Source of the DNA: Methylophaga sp.
Lineage (GTDB): Bacteria > Pseudomonadota > Gammaproteobacteria > Nitrosococcales > Methylophagaceae
Direction of reading: 5' to 3'
Length of the DNA: 54,226 bases
Assembly (NCBI GenBank): GCA_020831825.1
Contig: JAFIFW010000015.1
Location: 1 to 54,226, forward strand
The position numbers were made by a program, and so were the translations under genes. Positions 1 through 8,829 of this stretch are shown here, piece after piece (the first letter of the stretch is position 1; the number at the start of each line of letters is the position of its first letter). The notes beneath the pieces are model-generated. The model did no database searches and was not told the DNA's origin. It saw only the letters and a list, made by a program, of their open reading frames with translations.

Positions 1-148
<148 letters not shown>

Positions 149-184
149 AGGTCTGTTGAGCAGACAACAATACATGTTTCAAGC

Positions 185-216
185 TTGGACAGCTGCCCGA
201 AAGGGCAACTGTCCAA
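185..216 (-). terminator. Stem-loop downstream of ahpC
   Basis: A near-perfect inverted repeat, TTGGACAG-C-TGCCC / GGGCA-A-CTGTCCAA around a GAAA loop, lies 16 bases after the ahpC stop. There is no clear T tract on the minus strand, so it may be a 3'-end stabilising hairpin or a weak terminator. Confidence 0.4.
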
Positions 217-231
217 ATGCCTGGTACAGGT

Positions 232-798
232 TTAGATCTTGCCAACCAGATCCAGTGATGGAGAAAGTGTTTCTTCACCTGGCTGCCATGAGGCTGGGCA
301 AACTTCACCATCGTGAGAAGCAACGTATTGAGCCGCTTGGATCTTGCGAACCAGTTCTTTGGCGCTACGACCAATACCCAGATCGTGAACTTCACAGACC
401 TTGATGACACCTTCTGGATCAACCACGAAAGTACCACGCAGTGCCAGACCTTCTTCTTCGATCATAACTTCAAAGTTACGGCTGATTGCACCAGTCGGAT
501 CACCCAGCATTGGGAAGTTGATCTTCTTAATGGTGTCAGACGCATCGTGCCACGCTTTGTGTGTGAAGTGTGTGTCTGTAGAAACTGAGTAAACTTCAAC
601 ACCCATTTCTTGCAGTTTTGCATAGTGGTCAGCCAGATCACCCAGTTCAGTCGGGCAAACGAAAGTGAAGTCAGCTGGGTAGAAGAAAAATACAGACCAC
701 TTGCCTTTGACATCTGCATCAGTCACAGGCATGAATTCGCCTTTGTGGTAAGCAGTTGTTTTAAAAGGTTTGATTTCAGTATTGATCAGTGTTGACAT
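232..798 (-). CDS. ahpC: Alkyl hydroperoxide reductase subunit C (typical 2-Cys peroxiredoxin)
   Basis: AhpC is a cytoplasmic peroxidase that reduces H2O2, organic peroxides and peroxynitrite, and is re-reduced by AhpF or another disulfide reductase. The 188-residue product starts [12 protein letters not shown]. It carries the peroxidatic motif FVCPTE (Cys48) and the resolving Cys167 in EVCPASW, so both catalytic cysteines are present and the length is normal. The ATG at 798 is preceded by AAAGGAG; an in-frame ATG at 822 would add eight residues but has no better ribosome site. Normally ahpF follows ahpC, but the sequence decays into the C-rich edge about 85 bases downstream, so the presence of ahpF cannot be judged. 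The gene is probably monocistronic or first in its operon, with an inverted repeat upstream as a possible peroxide-regulator site. Confidence 0.96.
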   Translation of the reverse strand: MSTLINTEIKPFKTTAYHKGEFMPVTDADVKGKWSVFFFYPADFTFVCPTELGDLADHYAKLQEMGVEVYSVSTDTHFTHKAWHDASDTIKKINFPMLGDPTGAISRNFEVMIEEEGLALRGTFVVDPEGVIKVCEVHDLGIGRSAKELVRKIQAAQYVASHDGEVCPASWQPGEETLSPSLDLVGKI

Positions 799-879
799 GG
801 TTAACTCCTTTAAAGTTGTCATTAGTGACGTTAGGCATTCTAGGGTGGGCGTACCATCTAGTCAAACGAATAAAATCTA

Positions 880-915
880 TTGATATAATCGCCTTTTGCG
901 ATTATAGGTTATCAA
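880..915. promoter_or_regulatory. Inverted repeat upstream of ahpC, candidate LysR/OxyR-type site
   Basis: The arms ATAATCGC (885-892) and GCGATTAT (898-905) form a perfect 8-bp inverted repeat around 5 bases. AT-rich flanks with TTGATA and TATCAA extend it outward. It sits about 85-115 bases upstream of the ahpC start. Peroxide control by OxyR is common for ahpC, but this sequence is not a clean match to the tetranucleotide OxyR consensus. Regulator identity is therefore a guess, and the hairpin could also end a transcript. Confidence 0.4.
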
Positions 916-955
916 CAGATAAAACAACGTTGACAGCCACAAACCAGCCGTATTT

Positions 956-2263
956 TCAGCCGGTCTGCTTTTGACGTACTTCCAGTGCCTCAACTATTGC
1001 GGTGATGGCAAGACACAGCTGCCGCAACTCAGCTGATTCGATAATATAAGGCGGCATGATGTAGATAAGATTACGGAACGGTCGAATCCATACACCCTGC
1101 TCCACAATAAACGCTGGCAACCAATCCATATGCTCCCAAACAGGTGCCACCAGCTCGACCACGCCGATAGCGCCTTTGACCCGAACATCGTTGACCATTG
1201 AAGAATTGTTCAACGGACTCAGTTCTGCTTTGAGCTGTGTTTCAATTGCAGTTACGCGAGTCTGCCAATCACTTTCCTGCAACAAATCAATGCTGGCACT
1301 GGCCACGGCGCAAGCCAGTGGATTGCCCATAAAGGTCGGGCCATGCATCAACACACCAGCACCATCGACGGCAATGCCAGAAGCCAGCCGGTCATTGCAC
1401 AATACCGCTGCCAGCGTCATGTAGCCGCCGGTTAGGGCTTTACCAAGACAAAGAATATCCGGCACGATGCCGGCCTGTTCATAAGCAAACAAACTGCCGG
1501 TTCGGCCAAACCCAGTCGCGATTTCATCAAAAATCAGCAACAAATCAAACTCATCACACAACTGGCGTAACTGGCGCAAATATTCCGAGCAATAAAAGCG
1601 CATACCGCCTGCGCCCTGCACCAATGGTTCGACAATCACGGCTGCCAGTTCATGTTGATGTTGTTCAATCAATTGACGGTAAGGAGCGATCATTTCAGCA
1701 CGCCAGTCGGCATCGTCACGACACTCAGGGGCTGGGGCAAAGATGTGCTGCGGCATTACATTGGCAAACATGCTGTGCATGCCATTCACCGGATCACACA
1801 CCGACATCGCACCGAAGGTATCGCCGTGATAACCACTGCGCAGACTCAGCAGTTTTTGCCTGTGACGGCCGGTGGTAAAGCTGTATTGCAGCGCCATTTT
1901 AATGGCCACCTCAACAGACACCGAACCCGAATCCGCCAGAAAAACATACTGCAGGGAATCATCGGTCATGTTCACCAAACGCTGCGCCAGGCTCACCGCC
2001 GGTGAATGTGTCAAACCGCCAAACATCACATGCGACATCTGATCGATTTGCTGTTTCGCTGCGAGATTCAGTTTGGGATGGTTGTATCCGTGAATGGCTG
2101 ACCACCACGACGACATGCCGTCGATGATCTTTCTGCCATCCATCAGCTGTAGATGGACACCCTCTGCAGAGCTGACCACATGCATGGGTGATGGATGTTT
2201 GACGCTGGTGTATGGATGCCAAAGATGTTTGGCATCCAGTTTGAGAAGTTCATCTTGATTCAT
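956..2263 (-). CDS. bioA: Adenosylmethionine-8-amino-7-oxononanoate aminotransferase
   Basis: BioA transfers an amino group from S-adenosylmethionine to KAPA, giving DAPA, the antepenultimate step of biotin synthesis. It is a class III PLP aminotransferase of 435 residues, the usual size. Visible features are the N-terminal HLWHPYTS motif typical of BioA, the SGYHGDTFG region, the cofactor aspartate in IFDEIATGFGRTG (near 246) and the PLP lysine in CLGKALTGGY (near 275). The ATG at 2263 is preferred over a TTG three codons earlier. No other biotin genes are adjacent, so bioA is separated from any bioBFHCD cluster. It is followed 135 bases later by ahpC in the same orientation and is probably an independent unit. 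Confidence 0.95.
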   Translation of the reverse strand: MNQDELLKLDAKHLWHPYTSVKHPSPMHVVSSAEGVHLQLMDGRKIIDGMSSWWSAIHGYNHPKLNLAAKQQIDQMSHVMFGGLTHSPAVSLAQRLVNMTDDSLQYVFLADSGSVSVEVAIKMALQYSFTTGRHRQKLLSLRSGYHGDTFGAMSVCDPVNGMHSMFANVMPQHIFAPAPECRDDADWRAEMIAPYRQLIEQHQHELAAVIVEPLVQGAGGMRFYCSEYLRQLRQLCDEFDLLLIFDEIATGFGRTGSLFAYEQAGIVPDILCLGKALTGGYMTLAAVLCNDRLASGIAVDGAGVLMHGPTFMGNPLACAVASASIDLLQESDWQTRVTAIETQLKAELSPLNNSSMVNDVRVKGAIGVVELVAPVWEHMDWLPAFIVEQGVWIRPFRNLIYIMPPYIIESAELRQLCLAITAIVEALEVRQKQTG

Positions 2264-2320
2264 GACAGCCAATCATACAGATTTGCTGGGCTCGCGCCAG
2301 GACGCGGGCGTGATGACGGG

Positions 2321-2647
2321 TTATTTGGTAACGCTGAAGCTCTCACCACAACCACATTCTGAAGTGACGTTCGGATTACGGAATTTAAAACTCTGATTCA
2401 GTCCTTCGCGAACAAAATCAAGCTCCATACCATCCAGTAATGGCAGGCTGTCCGAATCGACCACCACTTTGACATTGTCCTGCTCGATCACCACGTCGCT
2501 GTCTGCAACACTTTCTGCATAATCCAGCGCATAACTGTAGCCAGAGCAACCGCTTTTTACCACGCCAACTCTCAGACCTACACCAGAACCTCGCTTGGTC
2601 ACCATATCCTGCACACGTTTCACGGCAGATTCTGTCAAAGTAATCAT
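2321..2647 (-). CDS. iscA: Iron-sulfur cluster assembly A-type protein IscA
   Basis: A-type carrier proteins bind iron or a Fe-S cluster and pass it to target apoproteins. The 108-residue product aligns along its whole length with E. coli IscA as I remember it, starting [12 protein letters not shown]. It carries the three conserved cysteines in SGCSGY and in ECGCGESF near the C-terminus. The ATG at 2647 has AGGTGA eight bases upstream, inside the end of iscS; a GTG at 2656 would overlap the iscS stop and is less likely. It is the last gene of the iscR-iscS-iscA run. The usual scaffold gene iscU, the chaperones hscBA and fdx do not follow; bioA comes next. Confidence 0.93.
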   Translation of the reverse strand: MITLTESAVKRVQDMVTKRGSGVGLRVGVVKSGCSGYSYALDYAESVADSDVVIEQDNVKVVVDSDSLPLLDGMELDFVREGLNQSFKFRNPNVTSECGCGESFSVTK

Positions 2648-2652
2648 TCTGT

Positions 2653-3795
2653 TCACCTATTCATTATGTGGCTGAATCGATTCGCCTCCCTGGCTAGCGC
2701 TTCAGCCAGGCGTTCAATTTCATCAAGAGTGTTATCGGCCGACACACTCACTCTGACCGCTCCCAGAGCAGTCAAGTCATCAACACCCATGGCTTTCAGC
2801 ACATGGCTGGGGGTTTGTCGCCCTGTACCACACGCTGAACCACTGGAAACGGAAAAACCTTGTCGATCCAGTGCCATCAGCAAGCTATCCGAGTCATAGC
2901 CCTGTAATGCAAAAAATACCGTATTGGGCAAACGCTCAGCCTGTTCAGCAAATATTGTGACTCCTGGCAATGCTTTCAAGCGCTGTTCCAGTGTATCCCT
3001 GAGCTCAAGACAATGCCTGGCGTAATGCCCAAGTGTTTGACGGGCATGATCAGCCGCAACCCCAAAACCGACAATCGCCGCCACGTTTTCAGTACCACTG
3101 CGATGATCATCTTCCTGTCCGCCACCCAAAATAGCGGCAGGCCAGTCGATTGTCTTGTCTACAATAAGCGCACCAATGCCCTTGGGTCCGCCCATTTTAT
3201 GTGCCGACAAACTCATCAATTGCACGCCCAGCTGTCTAAAATCAACGGGGATCTTGCCAACGGCCTGAACCGCATCGGTATGCATCGGAATCTGCCGCTG
3301 CTTACATAATGTCGCGAGTGTCGCGACTGGCTGCAAACTGCCTGTTTCGTTATTAGCCAGCATCACTGAAACCAGTCGTGTTTGGGCACTCATCATGGAT
3401 TGAGCCGCCTCAACCGCAACGACACCCTGTTCGCTTACTGGCATTTTCAACACAGTAAAGCCATGTTTTTGCAGGCGATAAACCGGCTCAAGTACTGCAG
3501 GATGTTCAGTCGGATTTATTAGTAACTCACCGCCGCTGAATTGCTCGCGAAGACCAGCAAATACTTGATTGTTTGACTCCGTACCACCACTGGTGAAGAT
3601 AACCTGGCGTGGCTCGACATTTACCAGATCGGCTACTTGTTGCCGAGCCGTTTCCATTGCCGATTTACCAAACCTGCCAAAACGATGGCTACTGGAAGGG
3701 TTGCCCTGTTGTTGTCGCAAATAAGGCATCATGGCGTCTAGCACGCTCTCGCTTAAACCAGTACCGGCGTTGTGATCCAGATAGCTATAAGCCAT
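2653..3795 (-). CDS. iscS: Cysteine desulfurase, IscS/NifS family
   Basis: This PLP enzyme takes sulfur from L-cysteine as a persulfide and releases alanine, feeding Fe-S cluster and other sulfur pathways. Over 380 residues one sees TSGGTESNN (cofactor phosphate binding), the ANNETG motif, HTDAVQA with the cofactor aspartate, the PLP lysine in [11 protein letters not shown] (Lys200), the DDHRSGTEN loop and the sulfur-accepting Cys322 in SSGSACGTG. The N-terminal YLDHNAGT replaces the more usual YLDYSATTP. The ATG at 3795 is preferred. A TTG at 3816 overlaps the iscR stop (TTGA) and could start a version seven residues longer by translational coupling. Neighbours iscR and iscA support a role in Fe-S assembly, and cysE just upstream supplies the cysteine precursor. 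Confidence 0.92.
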   Translation of the reverse strand: MAYSYLDHNAGTGLSESVLDAMMPYLRQQQGNPSSSHRFGRFGKSAMETARQQVADLVNVEPRQVIFTSGGTESNNQVFAGLREQFSGGELLINPTEHPAVLEPVYRLQKHGFTVLKMPVSEQGVVAVEAAQSMMSAQTRLVSVMLANNETGSLQPVATLATLCKQRQIPMHTDAVQAVGKIPVDFRQLGVQLMSLSAHKMGGPKGIGALIVDKTIDWPAAILGGGQEDDHRSGTENVAAIVGFGVAADHARQTLGHYARHCLELRDTLEQRLKALPGVTIFAEQAERLPNTVFFALQGYDSDSLLMALDRQGFSVSSGSACGTGRQTPSHVLKAMGVDDLTALGAVRVSVSADNTLDEIERLAEALAREANRFSHIMNR

Positions 3796-3812
3796 ATCGC
3801 TATCGTCAGCCG

Positions 3813-4265
3813 TCAACCCACATCAAAGCGGATGATTTTTTCTTTGGAGCACTCGCGATTTTTTTCGTAGTTGCTGACCACTTCAGCGAGGCTGATGCCG
3901 GCCAGGTAAAAGCGAATCTGGTCGCTCAGGCTTTGCCATAGTTCATGACTCAAGCACTCTTCATCACCACGACAGTTATGGCGACCTTCACACTGAGTGC
4001 TGTCAACTTTTTCATCAACTGCGGAGATAACATCCAGCACGGTGATCTGTGAAGCCGAGCGACTTAGGCGGTAACCACCACCGGGCCCACGCGAACTGCT
4101 GACAAGACCCTGCTTGCGCAAACGGGCAAACAGCTGTTCCAAGTATGACAGTGAAATGCCTTGTCGCTCGGAAATGTCCGCCAGTGTGATTGCCCCAACG
4201 CCGTAGTTGAGACTCAAATCCAGCATGGCAGTAACCGCATAGCGGCCTTTAGTAGTCAGACGCAT
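3813..4265 (-). CDS. iscR: Rrf2-family Fe-S cluster regulator IscR
   Basis: IscR is a [2Fe-2S] transcription factor that represses its own operon when clusters are plentiful and, in the apo form, controls a second class of sites. The 150-residue protein starts [14 protein letters not shown], has the Rrf2 winged helix with the [10 protein letters not shown] wing, and carries cluster ligands Cys92, Cys98, Cys104 and His107 at the same numbers as E. coli IscR. The ATG has GGAAAG upstream. The gene lies 50 bases after cysE and just before iscS. A good type 1 IscR box covers the cysE stop codon immediately upstream, so autoregulation is likely. Confidence 0.96.
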   Translation of the reverse strand: MRLTTKGRYAVTAMLDLSLNYGVGAITLADISERQGISLSYLEQLFARLRKQGLVSSSRGPGGGYRLSRSASQITVLDVISAVDEKVDSTQCEGRHNCRGDEECLSHELWQSLSDQIRFYLAGISLAEVVSNYEKNRECSKEKIIRFDVG

Positions 4266-4302
4266 GACACTTTCCGAAATAACTCAATCATGCAAGTTTT
4301 TC

Positions 4303-4327
4303 ATGTCCTACTATTTTAGTCAACTTT
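4303..4327 (-). promoter_or_regulatory. IscR type 1 operator upstream of iscR
   Basis: Read on the minus strand, the core GTTGACTAAAATAGTAGGA matches the type 1 IscR consensus (ATASYYGACTRWWWYAGTCRRSTAT) at about 20 of 25 positions over the full 25-bp site. It overlaps the cysE stop codon and lies 38 bases upstream of the iscR ATG. The TTGACT inside it could double as a -35 element; no convincing -10 at 17-bp spacing was found. This position would let holo-IscR shut off iscR-iscS-iscA without affecting cysE. Confidence 0.75.
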
Positions 4328-5101
4328 TGTGTCTGACTGCCGATCCAACTCACAATCCTCCAGCTCAGGCAGCTCCATATCAGGAATTTCTCCGCCAAGC
4401 CGCTTAATGGTGCTGCACAGAGTGTCCACGCGCTTATCCATGGCATGAATGTGTTCGATCAAGCCATGAATCGCAGTAGCAACCGGATCTGAAGACTGGC
4501 CTGAAGTACCGTAAGCATCAAAACCCACGGATTGCGCCAGTTTTTCCTGTGCCAGTTCATCCGCTGTTTTTTTGCGAACCACTCTGCCAGGAACACCGAC
4601 AATGGTGCCGCCGGCTTCTACATCTTTCACAACAACCGCATTGGAGCCCACCCGAGCGCCATCCTTTAATCGAATTGGGCCCAACACCTTGGCACCGGCA
4701 CCGACAACGACATTATTGCCTAGCGTAGGATGGCGCTTGCCCTCTTTCCAGGAGGTCCCGCCCAGGGTAACGCCGTGATACAAGGTACAGTCATCACCAA
4801 TTTCGGCGGTTTCGCCGATCACAACTCCCATACCATGGTCGATAAAAAAACGACGACCAATCTTTGCTCCCGGATGAATTTCAATGCCCGTCAGCCAGCG
4901 GCCAATGGTAGAAATAAACCTCGCCAGCCAATACCAGCGATGTTGCCAAAGCCAGTGACTGAAACGGTGCAGTTGCAAAGCATGAACCCCGGGGTAAGTC
5001 GTGATGATCTCAAACACATTTCTCGCTGCCGGATCACGATCAAATACGCACAAAACATCTTCTTTAATCCGTTGCCAGACCGTGACTTTTGGTTGCGTCA
5101 T
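4316..5101 (-). CDS. cysE: Serine O-acetyltransferase
   Basis: CysE acetylates L-serine with acetyl-CoA to O-acetylserine, the committed and feedback-inhibited step of cysteine synthesis. The 261-residue product has the N-terminal helical region ([20 protein letters not shown]) followed by the left-handed beta-helix built of hexapeptide repeats, with the catalytic motif [17 protein letters not shown] and the [13 protein letters not shown] loop. A C-terminal tail of about 85 residues follows the helix. The ATG at 5101 overlaps the trmJ stop as ATGA and has GAGG eight bases upstream, so it is translationally coupled. Placing cysteine supply directly before iscR-iscS-iscA links substrate formation with sulfur mobilisation. 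Confidence 0.95.
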   Translation of the reverse strand: MTQPKVTVWQRIKEDVLCVFDRDPAARNVFEIITTYPGVHALQLHRFSHWLWQHRWYWLARFISTIGRWLTGIEIHPGAKIGRRFFIDHGMGVVIGETAEIGDDCTLYHGVTLGGTSWKEGKRHPTLGNNVVVGAGAKVLGPIRLKDGARVGSNAVVVKDVEAGGTIVGVPGRVVRKKTADELAQEKLAQSVGFDAYGTSGQSSDPVATAIHGLIEHIHAMDKRVDTLCSTIKRLGGEIPDMELPELEDCELDRQSDTKVD

Positions 5102-5829
5102 TTTAATGTCCTCGCTTTGGTTTCTGCTGCTCGCAAAATGCCATGCAGAATTTGCAACTCATTACGATCCAAGTCTGCACGATTGAAAAGGCGACGAATT
5201 CTTCGCATCAGGTAACGCGGATTCTCCGGGTCCAAAAACCCTATGGCCGTCAAAGATCGTTCAAAGTGATCATAAAGGTGTGACAAATCCTCGGCATGAA
5301 TCGGTTCACGCTGCTCACCGATACGACCGGTATGTACTTCCGGATTAAAGCTCATTCGAAGCTCATAGGCCATCACCTGCACTGCTGCCGCCAGATTAAG
5401 TGAACTGTAGTCCGGGTTGGCTGGAATATTAATCAGTTTGTGACAGTTATCCAGCTCTTCATTCGACAGGCCGGAATGTTCACGACCAAAAACAATAGCA
5501 ATCTCGGCATCATCATCGTACTGCGTCAAGTCGTGAACGGCTTCCCGTGGGTTCATCACCGGCACTGGCAAATGTCGTAAACGGGCGCTCATGCCATAGA
5601 CTTGCCGACAGCCCTTGATGGCATCTTCCAGACTATCATGCACCTGCGCCAAAGCCAGCACATCATCTGCCCCAGACGCTCGTGCTGTTGCTTCTGCACT
5701 CGGGTAAATCTTGGGCGCCACCAAATGCAGTGATGCCAGCCCCATGGTTTTCATGGCTCGTGCCGATGCACCAATATTGCCGGGATGTGTTGTACCTACC
5801 AGCACAAAACGAATTTTCTGCATCAGCAT
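5098..5829 (-). CDS. trmJ: tRNA (cytidine/uridine-32-2'-O)-methyltransferase TrmJ
   Basis: TrmJ methylates the ribose 2'-OH of residue 32 in the anticodon loop of several tRNAs with S-adenosylmethionine. The 243-residue SPOUT-family protein shows the N-terminal [19 protein letters not shown] motif, [15 protein letters not shown] (motif 2) and [21 protein letters not shown] (motif 3), which form the trefoil knot. The start ATG at 5829 overlaps the end of queA by seven bases and has AAGGAA upstream within queA. It continues into cysE by an ATGA overlap. Its position upstream of cysE-iscR is a known arrangement in gammaproteobacteria. Confidence 0.94.
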   Translation of the reverse strand: MLMQKIRFVLVGTTHPGNIGASARAMKTMGLASLHLVAPKIYPSAEATARASGADDVLALAQVHDSLEDAIKGCRQVYGMSARLRHLPVPVMNPREAVHDLTQYDDDAEIAIVFGREHSGLSNEELDNCHKLINIPANPDYSSLNLAAAVQVMAYELRMSFNPEVHTGRIGEQREPIHAEDLSHLYDHFERSLTAIGFLDPENPRYLMRRIRRLFNRADLDRNELQILHGILRAAETKARTLK

Positions 5830-6860
5830 GCTGAGCTGTTCCTTGTGATAAACATGGCATCACCATAACTAAAAAAGCGATAGCGTTCCGCAACCGCATG
5901 CTGGTATGCCTCGAGAATATGATCGCGTCCGGCAAACGCCGACACCAGCATCAATAATGTTGATTCAGACAGGTGAAAATTGGTCACCATGGCATCGACC
6001 GAACGAAAAAGATAGCCTGGGTAAATGAAAATATCGGTTTCCCCCTGATACGGTTCAATCTGCCCTGATAAAGACGCGGATTCCAGAGCGCGAACACTGG
6101 TTGTGCCGACTGCAATCACTCGACCACCGCGTGCTCTGGCTGCCCTGACTTGCTGGCAAACGGTTTCTGTTACCTGCAGCCACTCGGAATGCATTTGGTG
6201 TTCAGTGATATTTTCAACCCTGACCGGTTGAAAGGTGCCAGCGCCCACGTGCAAAGTCACTTCGGCACGTTCAATACCCATAGCATCAATCTGTGCCAAT
6301 AGCTTTTCATCAAAATGTAGTCCGGCTGTGGGTGCTGCAACTGCACCGGCTGCTCGGGCATAGACAGTCTGATAACGATGTAGATCGGCGACGTCCACCT
6401 CACGCTCTATGTAAGGGGGTAACGGCATGCGGCCGTATTGTTCCAATGCCGCCAATACCGAACTGACATTCAAAAACCGCAACTCAAACAGTGCATCCTG
6501 ACGGCTCAGCACCTCAATATCCAACGCTTGTTCCAGTTTCAGCCTGCGTCCTGGTGCCGGAGATTTGCTACTACGAACATGCGCCAATGCACGTTGATCA
6601 TCAATGATGCGCTCAATCAACACCTCAACTTTGCCGCCACTGTCCTTATGCCCTAGCAAACGTGCCGGAATCACACGAGTATTGTTGAAGACCAGCAAGT
6701 CATCCTTGGTCAGCAAACTCGGCAAATCAGCAAACATCCGATCCGACAATGCACCAGAATCACCGTCAAGGCACAAAAGGCGGCTGGCACCGCGTTCAGA
6801 ACAAGGGTATTGAGCTATCAACTCGTCAGGCAGGTCAAACTTGAAATCACTGGTTTTCAT
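5823..6860 (-). CDS. queA: S-adenosylmethionine:tRNA ribosyltransferase-isomerase
   Basis: QueA moves the ribose of S-adenosylmethionine onto 7-aminomethyl-7-deazaguanine in tRNA, forming epoxyqueuosine at the wobble base. The 345-residue product begins [19 protein letters not shown], as is typical, and contains [23 protein letters not shown] and the [14 protein letters not shown] motif. The frame is open 25 codons further upstream, but the residues there do not look like QueA, so the ATG at 6860 is chosen. The usual partner tgt is not next to it; instead trmJ and cysE follow. The two tRNA-modification genes queA and trmJ overlap by seven bases. Confidence 0.95.
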   Translation of the reverse strand: MKTSDFKFDLPDELIAQYPCSERGASRLLCLDGDSGALSDRMFADLPSLLTKDDLLVFNNTRVIPARLLGHKDSGGKVEVLIERIIDDQRALAHVRSSKSPAPGRRLKLEQALDIEVLSRQDALFELRFLNVSSVLAALEQYGRMPLPPYIEREVDVADLHRYQTVYARAAGAVAAPTAGLHFDEKLLAQIDAMGIERAEVTLHVGAGTFQPVRVENITEHQMHSEWLQVTETVCQQVRAARARGGRVIAVGTTSVRALESASLSGQIEPYQGETDIFIYPGYLFRSVDAMVTNFHLSESTLLMLVSAFAGRDHILEAYQHAVAERYRFFSYGDAMFITRNSSAC

Positions 6861-7109
6861 GGCGGCATCATAACAGACATCAAAGTCCGTACAGATGGGG
6901 ATCACAGGACAAGACTGCAAGTCATTTGATAACAATTGTTGGTTTTGTGTGTGGAGAAATCAGTGCTTTATTGCCGGACTTGGCTTGCGCTGAAGTAAAA
7001 ATAGAGAAACGCTGGCACTATCCGTTGAGCTTGATGGAGCTGACATGACTTACAAAGCAGGTTTGTTGATGCTCTGGCAGGGATTTCTGGCAGAGCATCA
7101 GTGATGAGC

Positions 7110-7589
7110 TTACTCCGCCTCTTTAACGATTTGTGCCTGATGGTAGTTTTCAAGACCCATTTTATCAATCAGACTCAACTGGGTTTCCAGCCAATCGACA
7201 TGTTCTTCCTCAGAAGCCAGGATGGAACGGAAGAGATCTCTGGTGACGTAGTCACCGACTTGTTCGCAATATTGAATAGCCTCTTTCAGATCTGGAATAG
7301 CGTCCATCTCCAAAGAGAGATCTGCTTCGAGCATTTCACGGGTGTTTTCACCGATGCGCAGTGCGCCCAAATCCTGCAGGTTGGGTAAGCCTTCGAGAAA
7401 CAATACACGCTCTGTCAGCGCATCAGCATGCTTCATTTCATCAATCGACTCGTGATATTCATGCTCGTAGAGATTGACCAGGCCCCAGTCCTTGTACATC
7501 TTTGCATGTAGAAAATATTGGTTGATAGCTACCAGTTCATTACCAAGGACTTTGTTGAGGTATTCAATGACTTTTTTATCGCCTTTCAT
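7110..7589 (-). CDS. bfr: Bacterioferritin
   Basis: Bacterioferritin forms a 24-subunit haem-containing shell that oxidises and stores iron. The 159-residue protein has all ferroxidase ligands at the canonical numbers: Glu18, Glu51, His54, Glu94, Glu127 and His130. Met52, which coordinates haem between two subunits, is also present, so this is a haem-binding type. AAAGGAAAATAGCC precedes the ATG. The gene is followed by about 250 bases with no recognisable feature before queA. bfd lies upstream on the same strand but is separated by a terminator, so the two are probably transcribed independently. Confidence 0.97.
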   Translation of the reverse strand: MKGDKKVIEYLNKVLGNELVAINQYFLHAKMYKDWGLVNLYEHEYHESIDEMKHADALTERVLFLEGLPNLQDLGALRIGENTREMLEADLSLEMDAIPDLKEAIQYCEQVGDYVTRDLFRSILASEEEHVDWLETQLSLIDKMGLENYHQAQIVKEAE

Positions 7590-7726
7590 GGCTATTTTCC
7601 TTTGTTAATTTATACGGAAACAATATCAACACTGGCACTGACAAGTCAACCCTAAGTTATTGATTAATATATTAAATAGTAATGATTCACATCCGTGTCT
7701 GCTTATGATTTGTATTACACTCAGGC

Positions 7727-7759
7727 AAAAAAAAGCCCTGCACGAATGAACGTCAGGGC
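7727..7759 (-). terminator. Rho-independent terminator of bfd
   Basis: On the minus strand GCCCTG ... CAGGGC forms a 6-bp GC-rich stem with a 13-base loop, directly followed by eight T residues. It lies just downstream of the bfd stop and before the bfr promoter region. Confidence 0.85.
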
Positions 7760-7781
7760 CTAATATCGAAGAGTCAGAGAT

Positions 7782-7994
7782 TTAAGATGACAATACTGCA
7801 ATTGATGATGTAACCGAGCAAACCTCCAGATTATCAAGGCTTTTTTGCAAGACACGATTCACCTTGAATTGGCACTTGCCGCAGCAACCTGCCGCTCCGG
7901 TCTGCTGTCTAACAGCGTCGACAGTGGCAGCACCGTCAACAACAGCAGATTCAATTGTGGCAACATTTACGTTATTACAAATGCAAACGATCAT
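7782..7994 (-). CDS. bfd: Bacterioferritin-associated ferredoxin
   Basis: Bfd is a small [2Fe-2S] protein that docks on bacterioferritin and donates electrons for iron release. The 70-residue product starts MIVCICNNVN, with cluster ligands Cys4, Cys6, Cys38 and Cys41 (the CCGKC motif carries one extra cysteine). It belongs to the BFD-like helix-turn-helix fold. A TTG three codons upstream is a possible but unlikely start. A Fur-like box lies 28 bases upstream of the ATG, which fits induction under iron shortage when stored iron must be mobilised. The C-terminal tail after VLQKSLDN is longer than in E. coli Bfd. Confidence 0.9.
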   Translation of the reverse strand: MIVCICNNVNVATIESAVVDGAATVDAVRQQTGAAGCCGKCQFKVNRVLQKSLDNLEVCSVTSSIAVLSS

Positions 7995-8021
7995 TTTGGG
8001 CAACCATCAACTAACAGTTAT

Positions 8022-8040
8022 GCAAATGATAATGGTTTAC
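8022..8040. promoter_or_regulatory. Candidate Fur box upstream of bfd
   Basis: GCAAATGATAATGGTTTAC matches the 19-bp Fur consensus GATAATGATAATCATTATC at about 13 positions, including an unbroken ATGATAAT. It lies 28-46 bases upstream of the bfd ATG, a place where Fur binding would block initiation. It is also about 90 bases upstream of the divergent response-regulator gene. Confidence 0.55.
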
Positions 8041-8127
8041 ATTTACATGGTCAATAGCAAACATGCACTTTTTTGACAAATTGTTATGCCGTTCCAACAG
8101 CAATACCGCTAACCCACGGAGTTATCC

Positions 8128-8826
8128 ATGAAAACCAGTTCTGCCACTATTCTGATTGTCGAAGATCATCAGGATCTTGCCGCCAACATTGGTGATTATC
8201 TTGAAGCGGGAGGCTTTCAGGTCGATTTTGCTGCTGATGGTCTTTCTGCCATCGGCTTGTGTGAAACCAACCATTACGATTTGATTGTGCTTGACATCAT
8301 GATGCCAGGTATCAATGGCTTTGAAGTCTGCCGGAGGCTGCGTCAGGAACAGCACAATGATGTTCCGGTCATCATGCTGACCGCCAGAGATACGCTGGAT
8401 GACAAACTGACTGGTTTTGATCAAGGAGCTGATGATTACCTGCTCAAGCCTTTTGAAATGAAAGAGCTTGAAGCACGGATCGTGTCATTGATTCGCAGAC
8501 ACCGCGGTGATCTGGAAACATCAACCCTGAGCGTGGCTGACTTGAAGTTTGATCTGCAAACCATGCGCGTCACCCGAGCTGACAAGGTGATCAAGCTGTC
8601 GCCAATCACCCTGCATATCCTGCGAATTCTGATGCGTGAATCGCCAAAGCTGGTGACCCGTGAACGCATCGAAACTGAGGTCTGGGGAGATGAGGCTCCC
8701 GATAGTGACACATTACGCAGCCATCTTTATAACCTGCGAAAATCTATCGACAAACCGTTTCAGGAATCCCTGATGCATACCATTCCAGGCGTTGGCTACA
8801 AGCTCTGTCGCGCAGAGGATGTTTGA
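8128..8826 (+). CDS. OmpR-family two-component response regulator
   Basis: The 232-residue protein has an N-terminal receiver domain with phospho-acceptor Asp56 (LIVLDIMMPG), an acidic pair in VEDH, the switch Thr85 (IMLTARD) and Lys107 (LLKPFE). A C-terminal winged-helix DNA-binding domain of the OmpR/PhoB type follows (LSPITLHILRIL ... VTRERIETEVWG ... LRSHLYNLRKSID). GGAG precedes the ATG. It is transcribed towards, and ends three bases from, the stop of a histidine kinase on the opposite strand, so the pair is convergent rather than an operon. OmpR-type proteins bind tandem direct repeats about 11 bp apart; such repeats occur in the divergent promoter at 16,704-16,775 at the head of the kinase operon. 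The specific target is inferred. Confidence 0.93.
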   Translation: MKTSSATILIVEDHQDLAANIGDYLEAGGFQVDFAADGLSAIGLCETNHYDLIVLDIMMPGINGFEVCRRLRQEQHNDVPVIMLTARDTLDDKLTGFDQGADDYLLKPFEMKELEARIVSLIRRHRGDLETSTLSVADLKFDLQTMRVTRADKVIKLSPITLHILRILMRESPKLVTRERIETEVWGDEAPDSDTLRSHLYNLRKSIDKPFQESLMHTIPGVGYKLCRAEDV

Positions 8827-8829
8827 CGG

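Noticed and set aside
6861..6935. 25-codon N-terminal extension of queA
   Set aside because: Residues are not QueA-like and the family N-terminus starts exactly at ATG 6860.
8073..8078. TTGACA as -35 of the response-regulator gene
   Set aside because: No acceptable -10 at 16-18 bases; left unannotated.
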